Shown here piece by piece: positions 46,299 to 55,338 of a stretch of 64,000 nucleotides of DNA (positions are counted from its first letter, which is position 1; each line of letters starts with the position of its first letter). Location of the stretch: contig JBAOIL010000039.1 in assembly GCA_037044975.1 (NCBI GenBank), positions 802,058 through 866,057 on the forward strand, in the 5' to 3' direction. This DNA comes from JADLHS01 sp020848635. Lineage in GTDB: Bacteria; Verrucomicrobiota; Verrucomicrobiia; Limisphaerales; JADLHS01. The notes below the pieces were generated by a model, which saw only the letters and a list, made by a program, of their open reading frames with translations, had not been told where the DNA came from and did no database searches. The translations under genes and the position numbers were made by a program.

Positions 46299-47189
46299 TT
46301 AGGAAAGAAGCCACTCCCGCGTGATCCGTTCTGGAATCATCCGCAAAGTGGCGACCAGAATTTTCCCCGAACGGCTACGCTCCAAATGAGCGTAGTCATT
46401 CCACATTGAGCCAAGCAAAAGCCCTGGCCCATCATTGATGAAGATGACTTTGGTGCGAAGCTGACGTTTCTTCGCGTAGTTCAAGATTTCATCGGCGCAA
46501 TTTTGGTAGCCGCCGGTGCGATCATCCTCCTGCGCGCCGCCACGGTCGGAATCATAACGTGCCAGACCAATCGCCAGCACTTCCTTCTTTGCGTCATCGT
46601 AGATGACGAAATCCACCGGACGATCCGGCTTGGGATAATTCTCAAAAACTTGCCCCAGCAGCACATCCTTGCCCGCTCTTTCTGGGCCGGTGATTTGCAA
46701 ATCAGGAAACGTGGAGCGGAACAGAGAGAAAAATCGCTCGGTCAGGTCATAGCCCTTCTTGCCCCGATCCTTGTATTCCCACAGCACGGCGCACAGGGCT
46801 TCATCCGGCAGCGGACGCGACAAAAATGCCGCCTGAACTTTCTGAATCGGACGGAAGCCCTTGCCGAATTCATCGCAAATCTTTTGGGCTTTCGATTTCT
46901 GCTTCAACATCTCCACCGGTGTTTCAGGGCTGACATATTTCCGAAACACGCGAGCGAGTTGGACGCGCATCCAGCCGTCGGTCTGTTCCGCGATTTGCAG
47001 GAATAGCCGGTTGGAAGACTCGGATGATTTCAGTAACTGACCAAAAAGAACCAGGACTGGTTTGTATAATTCGCAGGCGTCTTCAAGGATGTCGGGATAA
47101 TACTCGCCAGTCGCGAGCGTGATCCAATTTCTCGCATCGGCTTTGTAGTCGGCGAAAAACTTTGGCTTGACCGTGGCGGTTTTCTTCAC
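46299..47189 (-). CDS. Probable type II restriction endonuclease
   Basis: 296 residues, intact, just upstream of the methylase with six bases between them. I do not recognise its recognition specificity. A PD-(D/E)xK-like core may be RPVDFVIYDDAKKEVLAIGL, followed by ARYDSDRGGAQEDDRTGGY. TKVIFINDGPGLLLGSMWND is a further conserved-looking stretch. Start GTG 47189; there is no better ATG, and a frame without start continues upstream to a stop. It lies 47 bases after the lysS stop of copy A. Confidence 0.65.
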   Translation of the reverse strand: MKKTATVKPKFFADYKADARNWITLATGEYYPDILEDACELYKPVLVLFGQLLKSSESSNRLFLQIAEQTDGWMRVQLARVFRKYVSPETPVEMLKQKSKAQKICDEFGKGFRPIQKVQAAFLSRPLPDEALCAVLWEYKDRGKKGYDLTERFFSLFRSTFPDLQITGPERAGKDVLLGQVFENYPKPDRPVDFVIYDDAKKEVLAIGLARYDSDRGGAQEDDRTGGYQNCADEILNYAKKRQLRTKVIFINDGPGLLLGSMWNDYAHLERSRSGKILVATLRMIPERITREWLLS

Positions 47190-47236
47190 TGGCTTGGAGT
47201 ATTTCAGTCGTTTGAATTGGAATCAAGCAATGCGTC

Positions 47237-47616
47237 TTACTTTGGTTTCAACTGCGGGAAAAGAATCACGTCGCGGATGCTTTCCTGGCCGAGCAGCATC
47301 ATGCAGAGGCGATCAATGCCGATGCCGATGCCGCCGGCCGGGCGGCATGCCGTGTTCGAGCGCGACGAGGAAATCTTCGTCGAGCTTCTGCTGCTCGCCA
47401 CCGGCTTGATGCTCCAGCGCGTTCGCGCTGCTCGATGGGATCGTTCTGCTCGGTGTAGCCCGGCGCGATTTCCTGGCCGTTGATGCAGCACTCGAAGACT
47501 TCGACGGTCGTCGGGTCGTCGGGCGAAAGCTTGGCGAGCGGCACGAGTTCCTTCGGCAGGTGCGTGACAAACGTGGGTTGGATAAGCGTGGGCTCGATCA
47601 GTTTTTCAAACACCGC
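47237..47616 (-). repeat. lysS 3' end, copy A (adjacent to the lysS body)
   Basis: Homologous to copy B (44420-44797) from AVFEKL to the stop. Two one-base insertions against copy B (in the ccggccgggcggcatg and ctccagcgcgttcgcg stretches) break the frame. In frame it would read the same LysRS C-terminus. Confidence 0.85.
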
Positions 47617-47639
47617 GCCGGTTACTTCAAAGTCCGCTG

Positions 47640-47830
47640 GCAACGGTCACGTACAACGCAGAAACCTTCGCCGACATTTCATCGTGCTGTACCTCTAGTC
47701 CTTTCGCTCGCTAGCACTGATCATTCGCCCAATACTCACAAAGACTTAGGGAAGCGATCTTTTTCAACTCCGCAACTTCTGCACCCTTGGAAGTCAATGC
47801 CAAGATCAACCGCTCGCGAAAGCGCGCTCA
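47640..47830 (-). other. Non-LysRS stretch inside the lysS body
   Basis: About 190 bases replace what should be some 20-25 codons between SPDER and FEVTG. One frame reads LALTSKGAEVAELKKIASLS followed by LCEYWANDQC and a stop, which looks like the end of an unrelated gene; I cannot name it. It may be the tail of another module inserted at the same place. Confidence 0.5.
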
Positions 47831-48927
47831 TCAGGACTTATTTCAAACCAATCCTTTTGCACTATTTGCCGAATCAAGTCTTTGTATTTCACTCTTCGCC
47901 ACGGCGGAGTGAGATCAATAGCCTTCATGACTTTGCCCTCGGCGTCCTTGTGTTCGATGACCAGCGTGTCGAGCACGTTCTCCGCGACGTGGCAGACCAT
48001 GCCCTGCACCAGTTCCATCATGCTCTCGTAATCGCCGAACGCCTCGTAGGCTTCGAGCATCGTGAACTCGGGATTGTGTTTGCGCGAGAGGCCTTCGTTG
48101 CGGAAGTTGCTTGCCGATCTCGAACAGCTTGTCCATGCCGCCGACGAGCAACCGCTTGTGATAAAGCTCCAGCGCGATGCGGAGATAAAATTCGCAACCG
48201 AGCGCGTTGTGAAAAGTTTTGAACGGTTGGGCCGCCGCGCCGCCGGGAATCGCCTGCATCATCGGGCGTCTCCACTTCCACGTAGCCGCGGCCGTGCAGG
48301 AAGTTCCGGATCTCCCGAATGATTTCGCTGCGCTTGAGGAAAACATCCTTCACCTCCGGATTGCCGATGAGGTCGAGATAACGCTGGCGATAGCGAATCT
48401 CGGTGTCTTCCAACCCGTGCCATTTGGCGGGCGGCGGACGTAGCGCCTTGGCGAGAATGGTGAAGCTGGTGAGCTTCACCGAAATCTCGCCGGTCTTGGT
48501 GGTGAACAGCGTGCCCTTCACGCCGATGAAATCGGCCAGGTCGAGGTGCTGAAAGATCCCGAACTGCTCGTCGCCGAGGACATTCTTCTGCGCATAGGCC
48601 TGGATGCGGCCGCTTTGGTCGCGGATGTCAATGAACATGGACTTGCCCATGTCGCGGTGCGCGGTGATCCGTCCGGCGAGCGCCACTTCGCGGCCTTCGG
48701 TGTAATTGAGGCGCGCCGCGGCGCAGGCTTCCGTGGGGGTGAATTTGTTCTTGAATGGGTCAATGCCTTTGGCCCGTAACGCGGCCAGCTTGGCCTTGCG
48801 CTGTTCGATGAGTGAATTGGTGTCGTCCATAATCTGCCCGCGGGGAGTAAAACACGAAGGCCGACCGGAAACCAAGCAAACAAACACCGGCGGCATGCGG
48901 GAAGTCGCCTCGGTGTTTTGCCTCCGA

Positions 48928-49083
48928 GGTAGAGTTCGTCGCGCTGCGACGACCAGCGCCGCGTCCAGCGGCGCGACTGTGCCGGGTACCGTCCTCAACG
49001 CAAAGCTGGTTGCGGTCAGGTCGCACCACGTTTTTCCGCCCATTCTGCGTGCGCGGGTTCGTCACAGCGCGACGAACTCTACC
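48928..49083. mobile_element. Putative MITE with 25-base terminal inverted repeats
   Basis: The ends 48928-48952 and 49059-49083 are inverted repeats (24 of 25 positions, starting ggtagagttcgtcgcgctg), around a 106-base core without an open frame. It lies just upstream of lysS. Flanking target duplication is not evident. The size and structure fit a miniature inverted-repeat element. Confidence 0.65.
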
Positions 49084-49100
49084 AAGCGAAAGCGCTTTCC

Positions 49101-50053
49101 TTACAACCCCACGTAACTCATACCCAGCCGAATCCAGAGCGGGATGGTCACCAATCCGACGACGGACGTGCCGATGACGACGCGCATGGCGGTGGCCGGA
49201 TCGCCCGCGTAGTGCCGCGCCATCACGATGGGAAACACCGCCGCCGGCATCGCGGCTTCCAGCACGATCACGCGTTTCAGTTCCACCGACGCGGGCAGGT
49301 ATTTGGCCACCAGCAAAAACCCGATGGGCAAGACCACCTGCCGCAACAACACCGCCGCGCCAATAACCCGCCAGCCGGAGTGCGAGTGAAATTCGTGCAG
49401 ATGATCAGCCACGATCGCGCCGATCAGGATGAGCGCCATGGGGATCGCACATTGACCCAGCCAGTGGAACGCCGGTGAGCAAGCGGCGCGGGCAGGTGCG
49501 CGTTCAAACCAAGCCACGTTGAGAACGAGCGCCAGCCCGATGGCGATGAGCGGCGCGTTAACTATGCGAAGCCAGTTTTGCCTGGGGTGACCACCCGTCA
49601 ACGTCCCCACCCCGAGAGTCCACAATGCCGTCTCCACGCCAATCATCAGCAGAAACAACACTCCAACCGTGGCTTTATCGAAAAGCAGCACCGTCAATGG
49701 CAGCGGAATGTAGCCGTAGTTGTAGATCCCAACCGCTCACGGCAAACGTCCGTGCGGCGGCACGGTCCTTGAGCCCATGCAATGGGCGCGTTGCCAGCGC
49801 GAGCGCGATGCCCAAGGCCACCGTGCCGAACCCGAACAACGGCGCGAGCAGCAGGTTGCGGATCTGCGACAGCGCCGGATTCCCCAGGGTGGAATCAAGG
49901 ATCAGGCAGGGCAGCAACAGATTGACCGATCACGCGCAACAGACTCTTGTCCGCCTCCTCGGTGAGCCAGTTCAACTTCCGAATTACCAAGCCAACGCCG
50001 GCGACGCCGAACACCGGGAGCACCGCGCCCAGCACGGTCAGGAATTCATTCAT
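49101..50053 (-). CDS. AEC-family transporter (auxin efflux carrier type), two frameshifts
   Basis: Inner-membrane permease, likely for malonate, malate or another small organic acid. Starts at ATG 50053 (MNEFLTVLGAVLPVFGVAG) and reads NWLTEEADKSLLRV, then shifts near 49922 to LLLPCLILDSTLGNP, and near 49738 to YIPLPLTVLLFDKATVGVLF. The C-terminal half holds IPMALILIGAIVADH and VLEAAMPAAVFPIVMARHY, typical of the family. Ten-helix topology can be traced across the breaks. Confidence 0.8.
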
Positions 50054-50597
50054 GGCACAAGAAATCCAGCAGCACCTCAGTCTCCACCCGCTGAACTTCA
50101 CGCAACCACTCCGTTTGCTCGGGCGAACCTCCCGTCGCGACCACTTCGCATGCGTCCACGAAAGCCCCGGGCTCCCATTGGCCGCCGGGCAGGATTTTCG
50201 CGGCCAACTCCCCTGCCCCGCGCGACCGCAACAACGCGCCGACGCGCCGGGCGATTTCCGGAAAGGCCGGATGTTTCCCCACGCGCCGCCACCAATATTT
50301 CGCGTTCCAGTAATCCGGTTCGCGCCGGTGCATGATCGCATGAACGAAGCTGCCGTCGGGATTCTCAATGGCTTGGGCGATGGTGTGCGCGGCCTCGAGA
50401 TGATCGTGCCAGAGCAAGACCAGCGACCGGATGAGCGATTGTTGCGGCGGTGGTATTTTAGCTTCGCGGAACAGGAGATCCATTTGCGCGTTCAGAGCCG
50501 CCGCGGATTGCCCATGCGCACGGGGTTGCGGCCCCAGTTCCGGAAGGGCGGGGGTGGCGAGAAGTTGTTGAATGCCCTGGATAACTTGCGCCGTCAT
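50046..50597 (-). CDS. Hypothetical protein
   Basis: About 183 residues from ATG 50597 (MTAQVIQGIQQLLATPALPE). No family recognised. LLWHDHLEAAHTIAQ, IMHRREPDYWNAKYWWRRVG and HPAFPEIARRVGAL suggest a soluble alpha-helical protein with conserved His and Trp residues. It overlaps the AEC permease start by eight bases and is divergent from batD. Confidence 0.6.
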   Translation of the reverse strand: MTAQVIQGIQQLLATPALPELGPQPRAHGQSAAALNAQMDLLFREAKIPPPQQSLIRSLVLLWHDHLEAAHTIAQAIENPDGSFVHAIMHRREPDYWNAKYWWRRVGKHPAFPEIARRVGALLRSRGAGELAAKILPGGQWEPGAFVDACEVVATGGSPEQTEWLREVQRVETEVLLDFLCHE

Positions 50598-50758
50598 GGC
50601 CGGAAGCTTGGCGGCTGGGACGGCGGTTGCCAAGCGCGGAGCCCGGCGCTGCATTTTTTGCGCGAACAAAATTCCGCGCCGATTGTCCATTCTACGTCGT
50701 CCGGGAGCGAACCGACGCTTGCGCCGGACGCACCGACCGACAAGACTGCGGATGGCAA

Positions 50759-52578
50759 ATGGAAAGGCTGCTGGGGCAGAACTGGTTTGAGCAACGTAAA
50801 CGCGCGTGGATCACGTGCGTTGCTTCGTTATGGCTCGGCCTTTTTGCCGGGGTTGGCGCGCCGTTCGCAGCGAGCTTCACCACCGCGCTTGAGCGCGACA
50901 CCATCACGCTGGGCGAAAGCGTCCGCCTGGAATTGACGTTCGAAGGCGTACAACCCAAGGACCCGCCCACGCCGCCGAGCATTGCCAATTTGCAGATCGC
51001 CTACAATGGTCAGGCCAGCCAGTACCAAATCATCAACGGACAATCGACGTCCTCGGTCACGCACAATTTCACCATTACGCCCCGGCAGGCGGGTGATTAC
51101 CTCCTCCCGGCCATGAGCATTAAGGCCGGGGCCAACAGCTCACTTCGCAGCCGTTGCGATTGAAAGTGCTGAAGCCGGGGGCGGGGTCCGCCGAAGCGGG
51201 GGCTTCCGCCGCCCAACCGGCCTTTCTGAAACTGCTGTTGCCGAAGACCAATATCTATCTCGGCGAAATCATCACCGGCGAATTGCAGTTCTGTTTTCGC
51301 CAAGGGGTGCAACTGGCTGATCAACCGCGCCTCACCGCCCTGCCCGCCGACGGTTTGAGCTTCGGCAAGATTGCGCCGGGATCGCAACGCCAGATTCAAA
51401 TCGGAAATGCCGTTTTTAATGTCATCCCCGCCACCGTGGCGTTGACGGCAATCAAGACCGGCCCGTTGAGCGTTGGGCCAATTACTGCGGCGGTGATCAT
51501 TCAACTCCCGGCCGCAAACCGCCAACGGAACGGCTTCGACCCCTTTGAAATGTTCAACCGGGGCGAACAGAGGCAGATCACGCTAGCCACCGATACCCTC
51601 GCCATTCAATCTCTGCCCCTCCCCACTGATAACGCCCCGGCGAATTTCAGCGGCGCCGTGGGCCGGTCCACGATGACCGTGAATGTGGGGCCCACGAACA
51701 TCGCCACCGGCGATCCGGTCACGGTGCGCGTGCAAATCGCCGGGCGCGGGGCGCTCGACGCACTCATCCTGCCGGAGCAAGGGACGTGGCACGATTTCAA
51801 AGCTTATCCGCCCACCGCCAAAGTGGAAACGAGCGACCCGCTGGGTTTGCAGGGCACGAAAACCTTCGAGCAAATCATCGCGCCGCAAAGCACGGATATT
51901 ACTGAACTGCCCCCGTTCTCGTTCTCGTTCTTTGATCCGGATGCGAAGCGCTACCGAACCCTGACCCAACCCGCCGTCAAGCTCACCGTGCGACCCGGGG
52001 GCAACACCCCCGCACCGGTCATTGCCGCAACCACCAAAGCCGCGAGCGATACCCCATCGCCCCAACAAGACATCGTCCCGATCAAGCCGCGATTGGGCAC
52101 AGTCACCAGAATGACCCGACCGTTGGTGACGCAGCCATGGTTTATTGCGGTTCAAGGCGTGCCCGTGCTGGCGTTCGTCGCCGCGTTTGTTTGGCGGCGG
52201 CGGACGGATTCGCTCGCCAACAACCCGCGCCTGCGGCGGCAACGGCAAGTAGCGCAGATCATCCGCGATGGCACGCACGAGTTGCGGCAACACGCGGCGG
52301 CAAATAATTCCGAGAAGTTCTTCGTCACCCTGTTCCGGTTGTTGCAGGAGCAACTCGGCGAACGGCTTGATTGCCCGGCCACGGCAATCACCGAAGCGGT
52401 GGTAGAGGAAAAGTTACGTCCGCGCGGCGTGCCCGATTCGACCCTCGCTCAAATTCACGAGTTGTTCCAAAGCTGCAACCGGGCCCGCTACGCCCCCACG
52501 CGATCGGGGGAAGAATTGGCAGCATTGATTCCGAAGTTCGACGACGTGATCCGTCAAATTCAGGGGGTGAAGCTGTGA
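50759..52578 (+). CDS. batD: BatD-family protein (oxygen tolerance), one frameshift
   Basis: Exported, membrane-anchored partner of the Bat (MoxR/VWA) aerotolerance system. Signal-like N-terminus from ATG 50759 (WITCVASLWLGLFAGVGAP), then repeated beta domains: FTTALERDTITLGESVRLEL, FTITPRQAGDYLLPAM and VNVGPTNIATGDPVTVRVQI. Near 51135 one G is missing (SIKAG then QQLTSQPLRLKVL). The C-terminal membrane helix is WFIAVQGVPVLAFVAAFVW, followed by a cytoplasmic tail. It is followed by a BatE-like gene; batA, batB, batC and moxR are not present in the window. Confidence 0.8.
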
Positions 52579-52665
52579 AGGTGGACAACCTCAAGAACTG
52601 GCTCGGGATTTGGATCTGTTTTGGGCGCTACTGGCAAGACGGGCAAAGTATGACCAACGCTCACC

Positions 52666-53556
52666 TTGCCAGCCTTCGACGGAACAAGTCGCAGAAAAAT
52701 CTGCGCGTCCGTAGTCACAAAGCGACTGCGGACAATTCTCCCTCTCGTGGGGAAGAGGGCTGGGTTAGGGGCGGACGGGGCGACCAGCTTCAGCCCGAAG
52801 CGGAAGTTCGGGTTCCTCGCCCGAGTACTCGGTCTTGCGCTCCTGTCGCTTTCCGTTCTCCCGCTGCCTGCGGAAGATTCAAGTGCCGCCTTTGATGCCG
52901 CGAACCGGCTGTACGCGCAAAACAAGTTTTCCGAAGCGGCGGCGGGTTACGAGCAGTTGCTCACCTCCGGCTCGATCTCGCCTGCGCTCTATTTCAATCT
53001 GGGCAATGCGCGATTCAAGTCGGGTGAGATCGGGCGGGCCATCATGGCGTATCGACAGGCGGAAACGCTCACCCCGCGCGACCCGGACGTGCGCGCCAAC
53101 CTGAAATTCGCTCGCGCCCAGGTTACCGGCCCGACCCTCCGGGCAAGTTTCTTGCAGCAAACCCTGGGCACTCTCAGCCTCAATGAGTGGACCGGGTCCA
53201 GCACGGTCGCCCTCTGGGTCACTTTCAGTTTGCTGGCCTGGCGCCAAATACGCCCTTCGTTTGCCCCCGCCCTTCGCAACTGGACCCTGCTCGCCGCGAC
53301 GGTCGCCCTGACCTTATGTGTCGCAACTGCACTCGCGTTTTGGCAAAACCCGGCCCGTGATTCCGTCATCGTGTCGGCGCGCGAAGCCACCATCCGCAAC
53401 GGTCCCTTTGAAGAATCCCCCAGCGCCTTCACCGCCAATGACGGCGCGGAGTTCCTTTTACTAGATCGCAAGGATGACTGGCTGCAGGTCACCGACGGCA
53501 CGCGCCGGATCGGGTGGCTCAAGCGAGACGCGGTGATCCACGCTCGGCAACTGTAG
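52666..53556 (+). CDS. batE: BatE-like TPR and SH3 domain membrane protein
   Basis: About 296 residues. The real N-terminus probably starts near SPKRKFGFLARVLGLALL, a signal peptide. The bases before (52735-52790) look like a repeat insert, so TTG 52666 is doubtful. TPR repeats follow (ANRLYAQNKFSEAAAGYEQL, LYFNLGNARFKSGEIGRAI), then two membrane helices (SSTVALWVTFSLLAW, LLAATVALTLCVATALAFW), and a C-terminal SH3b-like domain (LLDRKDDWLQVTDGTRRIGW). Acts with BatD in the envelope. Confidence 0.75.
   Translation: MPAFDGTSRRKICASVVTKRLRTILPLVGKRAGLGADGATSFSPKRKFGFLARVLGLALLSLSVLPLPAEDSSAAFDAANRLYAQNKFSEAAAGYEQLLTSGSISPALYFNLGNARFKSGEIGRAIMAYRQAETLTPRDPDVRANLKFARAQVTGPTLRASFLQQTLGTLSLNEWTGSSTVALWVTFSLLAWRQIRPSFAPALRNWTLLAATVALTLCVATALAFWQNPARDSVIVSAREATIRNGPFEESPSAFTANDGAEFLLLDRKDDWLQVTDGTRRIGWLKRDAVIHARQL
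52735..52790. repeat. Repeat-like insert at the batE 5' end
   Basis: ctccctctcgtggggaagaggg with gggttaggggcgg reads as a stretch like SPSRGEEGWVRGG in one frame. It is the same sort of short GC-rich, ccctct-type element as in spmAB and the 27-kb methyltransferase gene. Confidence 0.5.
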
Positions 53557-53976
53557 CGGCCGATTGAGCGTTAACACACTGAGCATCAATCGGAGCGGCT
53601 GACGGAGTCATTCGGCATGCTCGCCTTCGGGTGGACCGGAGACTTGGCCGTCTATGACCGCCGATGTGGCCGTTGCCCCAGAGCCGCCGCCACCTTGAAT
53701 CAAATCGGTGGGAGCATTCATGCAACCACCACACCCGGGGGTCGGTGATTGTGGGCCCAACCCAGAATCCGTTTACCAGATGTGCCGTGACGGTGGCTTT
53801 GTGGGGAGAGCAGGGTTGGTTGGCCGTCGTCAAAAGCGATTCCAAACGGGATGCCCCTGTGGCGATGACCTCCACGGTTGCTCCGTCTCAGATTTGCACT
53901 TGTCGGTGGGGGAGGCGATTATTTGAGTTGGTTTAGGTCTTTGGGACACCAAAACAGCAGAGGTTTCTCCCGATCC
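53557..53976. other. Gene-free interval after batE
   Basis: 420 bases with no recognisable gene. A minus-strand open frame of 118 codons (53519-53875) overlaps the end of batE and has no family look. No clear repeat or RNA was seen. Confidence 0.5.
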
Positions 53977-54010
53977 AAAAAAAATACCAGCGTCCAAGAG
54001 GAACGCTGGT
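53977..54010 (-). terminator. Rho-independent terminator of the PEP-CTERM gene
   Basis: On the minus strand ACCAGCGT (from 54010) pairs with ACGCTGGT (to 53986), followed by ATTTTTTTT. It sits 53 bases past the stop at 54063. Confidence 0.9.
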
Positions 54011-54062
54011 GTTGTGATCGGTGAATCTGAGCGACGCCGTCAGCGACGCCGGCAATTTAAGC

Positions 54063-54875
54063 TTAAACAGATCGGAGCGAGGCTTTGGTCTGACGGCGGC
54101 GCATTGCCAAAACGAATGGAAGAACGCCCAAGCTCAGGAGGGCAACCGCGGAGGGTTCAGGAACGGCAATACCGCTGATACTGACATTCTGAAATACCGC
54201 CGCCCCGAAGTTGCTGGGATTATTGGGGTTGTTTTGAATTTGGAAATAGCCCCCAAGGGTGCTGCCGTCAATGATGCCCTGTTCGAGATTACTCAGCGCA
54301 AGGATCGGGCTGTTGACGCCATTTGCAGAATAGACGATCGAACGCAATCCGGTGTTGCTATCCAGAAAGTATGTCATTCCAAGCGTGACTATTTCGCTTG
54401 AATCGAAGGTGGCTGGAAAGGCGTAAAAGGGTAATGGACCTCCGAACGCGACGATTTCATGACCGTCCGTATTGACGATGAACTGACCATCGCCGCCGAT
54501 GGTATTCAGGAGAAATCCAGCCTCCTTACGCGGGGATGTTGGGTTGCCGATCAACTGCAAGGTCATGGAAACCTGAAAATAGTCATTATTCGCGAATGCG
54601 TACGCGCTTGTACCGCCATTATTGGAGAAGCGCCAAGTATCCCGGTTGGCGTAACCGCCGACCTGACTCACGTTTTGCTCGCTGAACACGATTACGGAGG
54701 GATAACTCGCAATCGTGGTGAGCGTGGCTCCGGGAATATCATTCCACTCCCGAGGACTGATGACGGCTGAATTGATGGAGCCAACCTGAGCGAACGCTGC
54801 TTGGGAGGCCGCAAGGCAAAGGGTCACAAGTGCCGCGCTGGATGTGCGGCGCTGCAAAATTGTAGGTGTTTTCAT
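54063..54875 (-). CDS. PEP-CTERM sorting-domain protein
   Basis: 270 residues from ATG 54875. It has a signal peptide (ALVTLCLAASQAAFAQ), a beta-rich body without known domains, and the C-terminal tripartite signal VPEPSAVALLSLGVLPFVLA followed by MRRR. These proteins are exported and processed by an exosortase-type system tied to exopolysaccharide. The preceding 54920-55338 stretch has no gene. A strong terminator follows. Confidence 0.88.
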   Translation of the reverse strand: MKTPTILQRRTSSAALVTLCLAASQAAFAQVGSINSAVISPREWNDIPGATLTTIASYPSVIVFSEQNVSQVGGYANRDTWRFSNNGGTSAYAFANNDYFQVSMTLQLIGNPTSPRKEAGFLLNTIGGDGQFIVNTDGHEIVAFGGPLPFYAFPATFDSSEIVTLGMTYFLDSNTGLRSIVYSANGVNSPILALSNLEQGIIDGSTLGGYFQIQNNPNNPSNFGAAVFQNVSISGIAVPEPSAVALLSLGVLPFVLAMRRRQTKASLRSV

Positions 54876-54917
54876 GGTGTTCTTTGGTTTGACGGATTCT
54901 GATTTAAATTGACCCAA

Positions 54918-55338
54918 CTATGACGTTTGACCGGCTGATGTCAAGCCTTAACTTATAAAATATCGTGTCGTTTCCGAGAGTGGAAGGGTGCGAATCTCAG
55001 GTCTAGCTGTTGGTTTTTGCGCTTCGCGAACAACAAAGCGGTGGCCCGTATGGGGGATAGCAGCAGTTTAGAAAGGAATGCGGCCTTGTCAGGCCGAAAA
55101 GCCTTCCAGCCTGCCGTTTGCCGGAATTCGGTTGGTGACCAAGCCGCTTCCCTGCAGGTTTCCATCCCCCGCTCAAGCAGGTTGAGCTTTTGGCCCAGTT
55201 CAGGCGAACAACCAACCCAATGTTCATCGCTGCGCAATAGCCCGCCTTTGATCGCACCACACCCCCCCTGTGCTCTGACCCAGCCTGCGTTCCGGCTTGC
55301 CGGAAGTCATGAACTGTGGGAAACAACTTTGGCAACAC
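54918..55338. other. Gene-free interval upstream of AMP nucleosidase
   Basis: No convincing coding frame. A minus-strand open frame of 137 codons (55003-55416) has no known family and an irregular Cys/Pro-rich composition. I see no repeats of the types seen elsewhere. Confidence 0.4.

Larger units (their letters stand above)
47237..48830 (-). pseudogene. lysS: Lysyl-tRNA synthetase (class II), broken by frameshifts and a foreign stretch
   Basis: Charges tRNA-Lys. Start ATG 48830 (MDDTNSLIEQRKAKLAALRA). The anticodon-binding OB-fold region (REVALAGRITAHRDMGKSMF) is followed by motif 1 (RYRQRYLDLIGNPEVKDVFL, HGRGYVEVETP), then MMQAIPGGAAAQPFKTFHNA, LYHKRLLVGGMDKLFEIGK and NPEFTMLEAYEAFGDY. Frame changes occur near 48275 and 48110. 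After SPDER at about 47833 the LysRS reading is lost until FEVTGAVFEKL at about 47634. The end is copy A with two more shifts. As written it cannot give a full enzyme. Confidence 0.85.

Noticed and set aside
53519..53875. 118-codon minus-strand frame after batE
   Set aside because: It overlaps the end of batE and has no recognisable domain, start context or neighbour logic.
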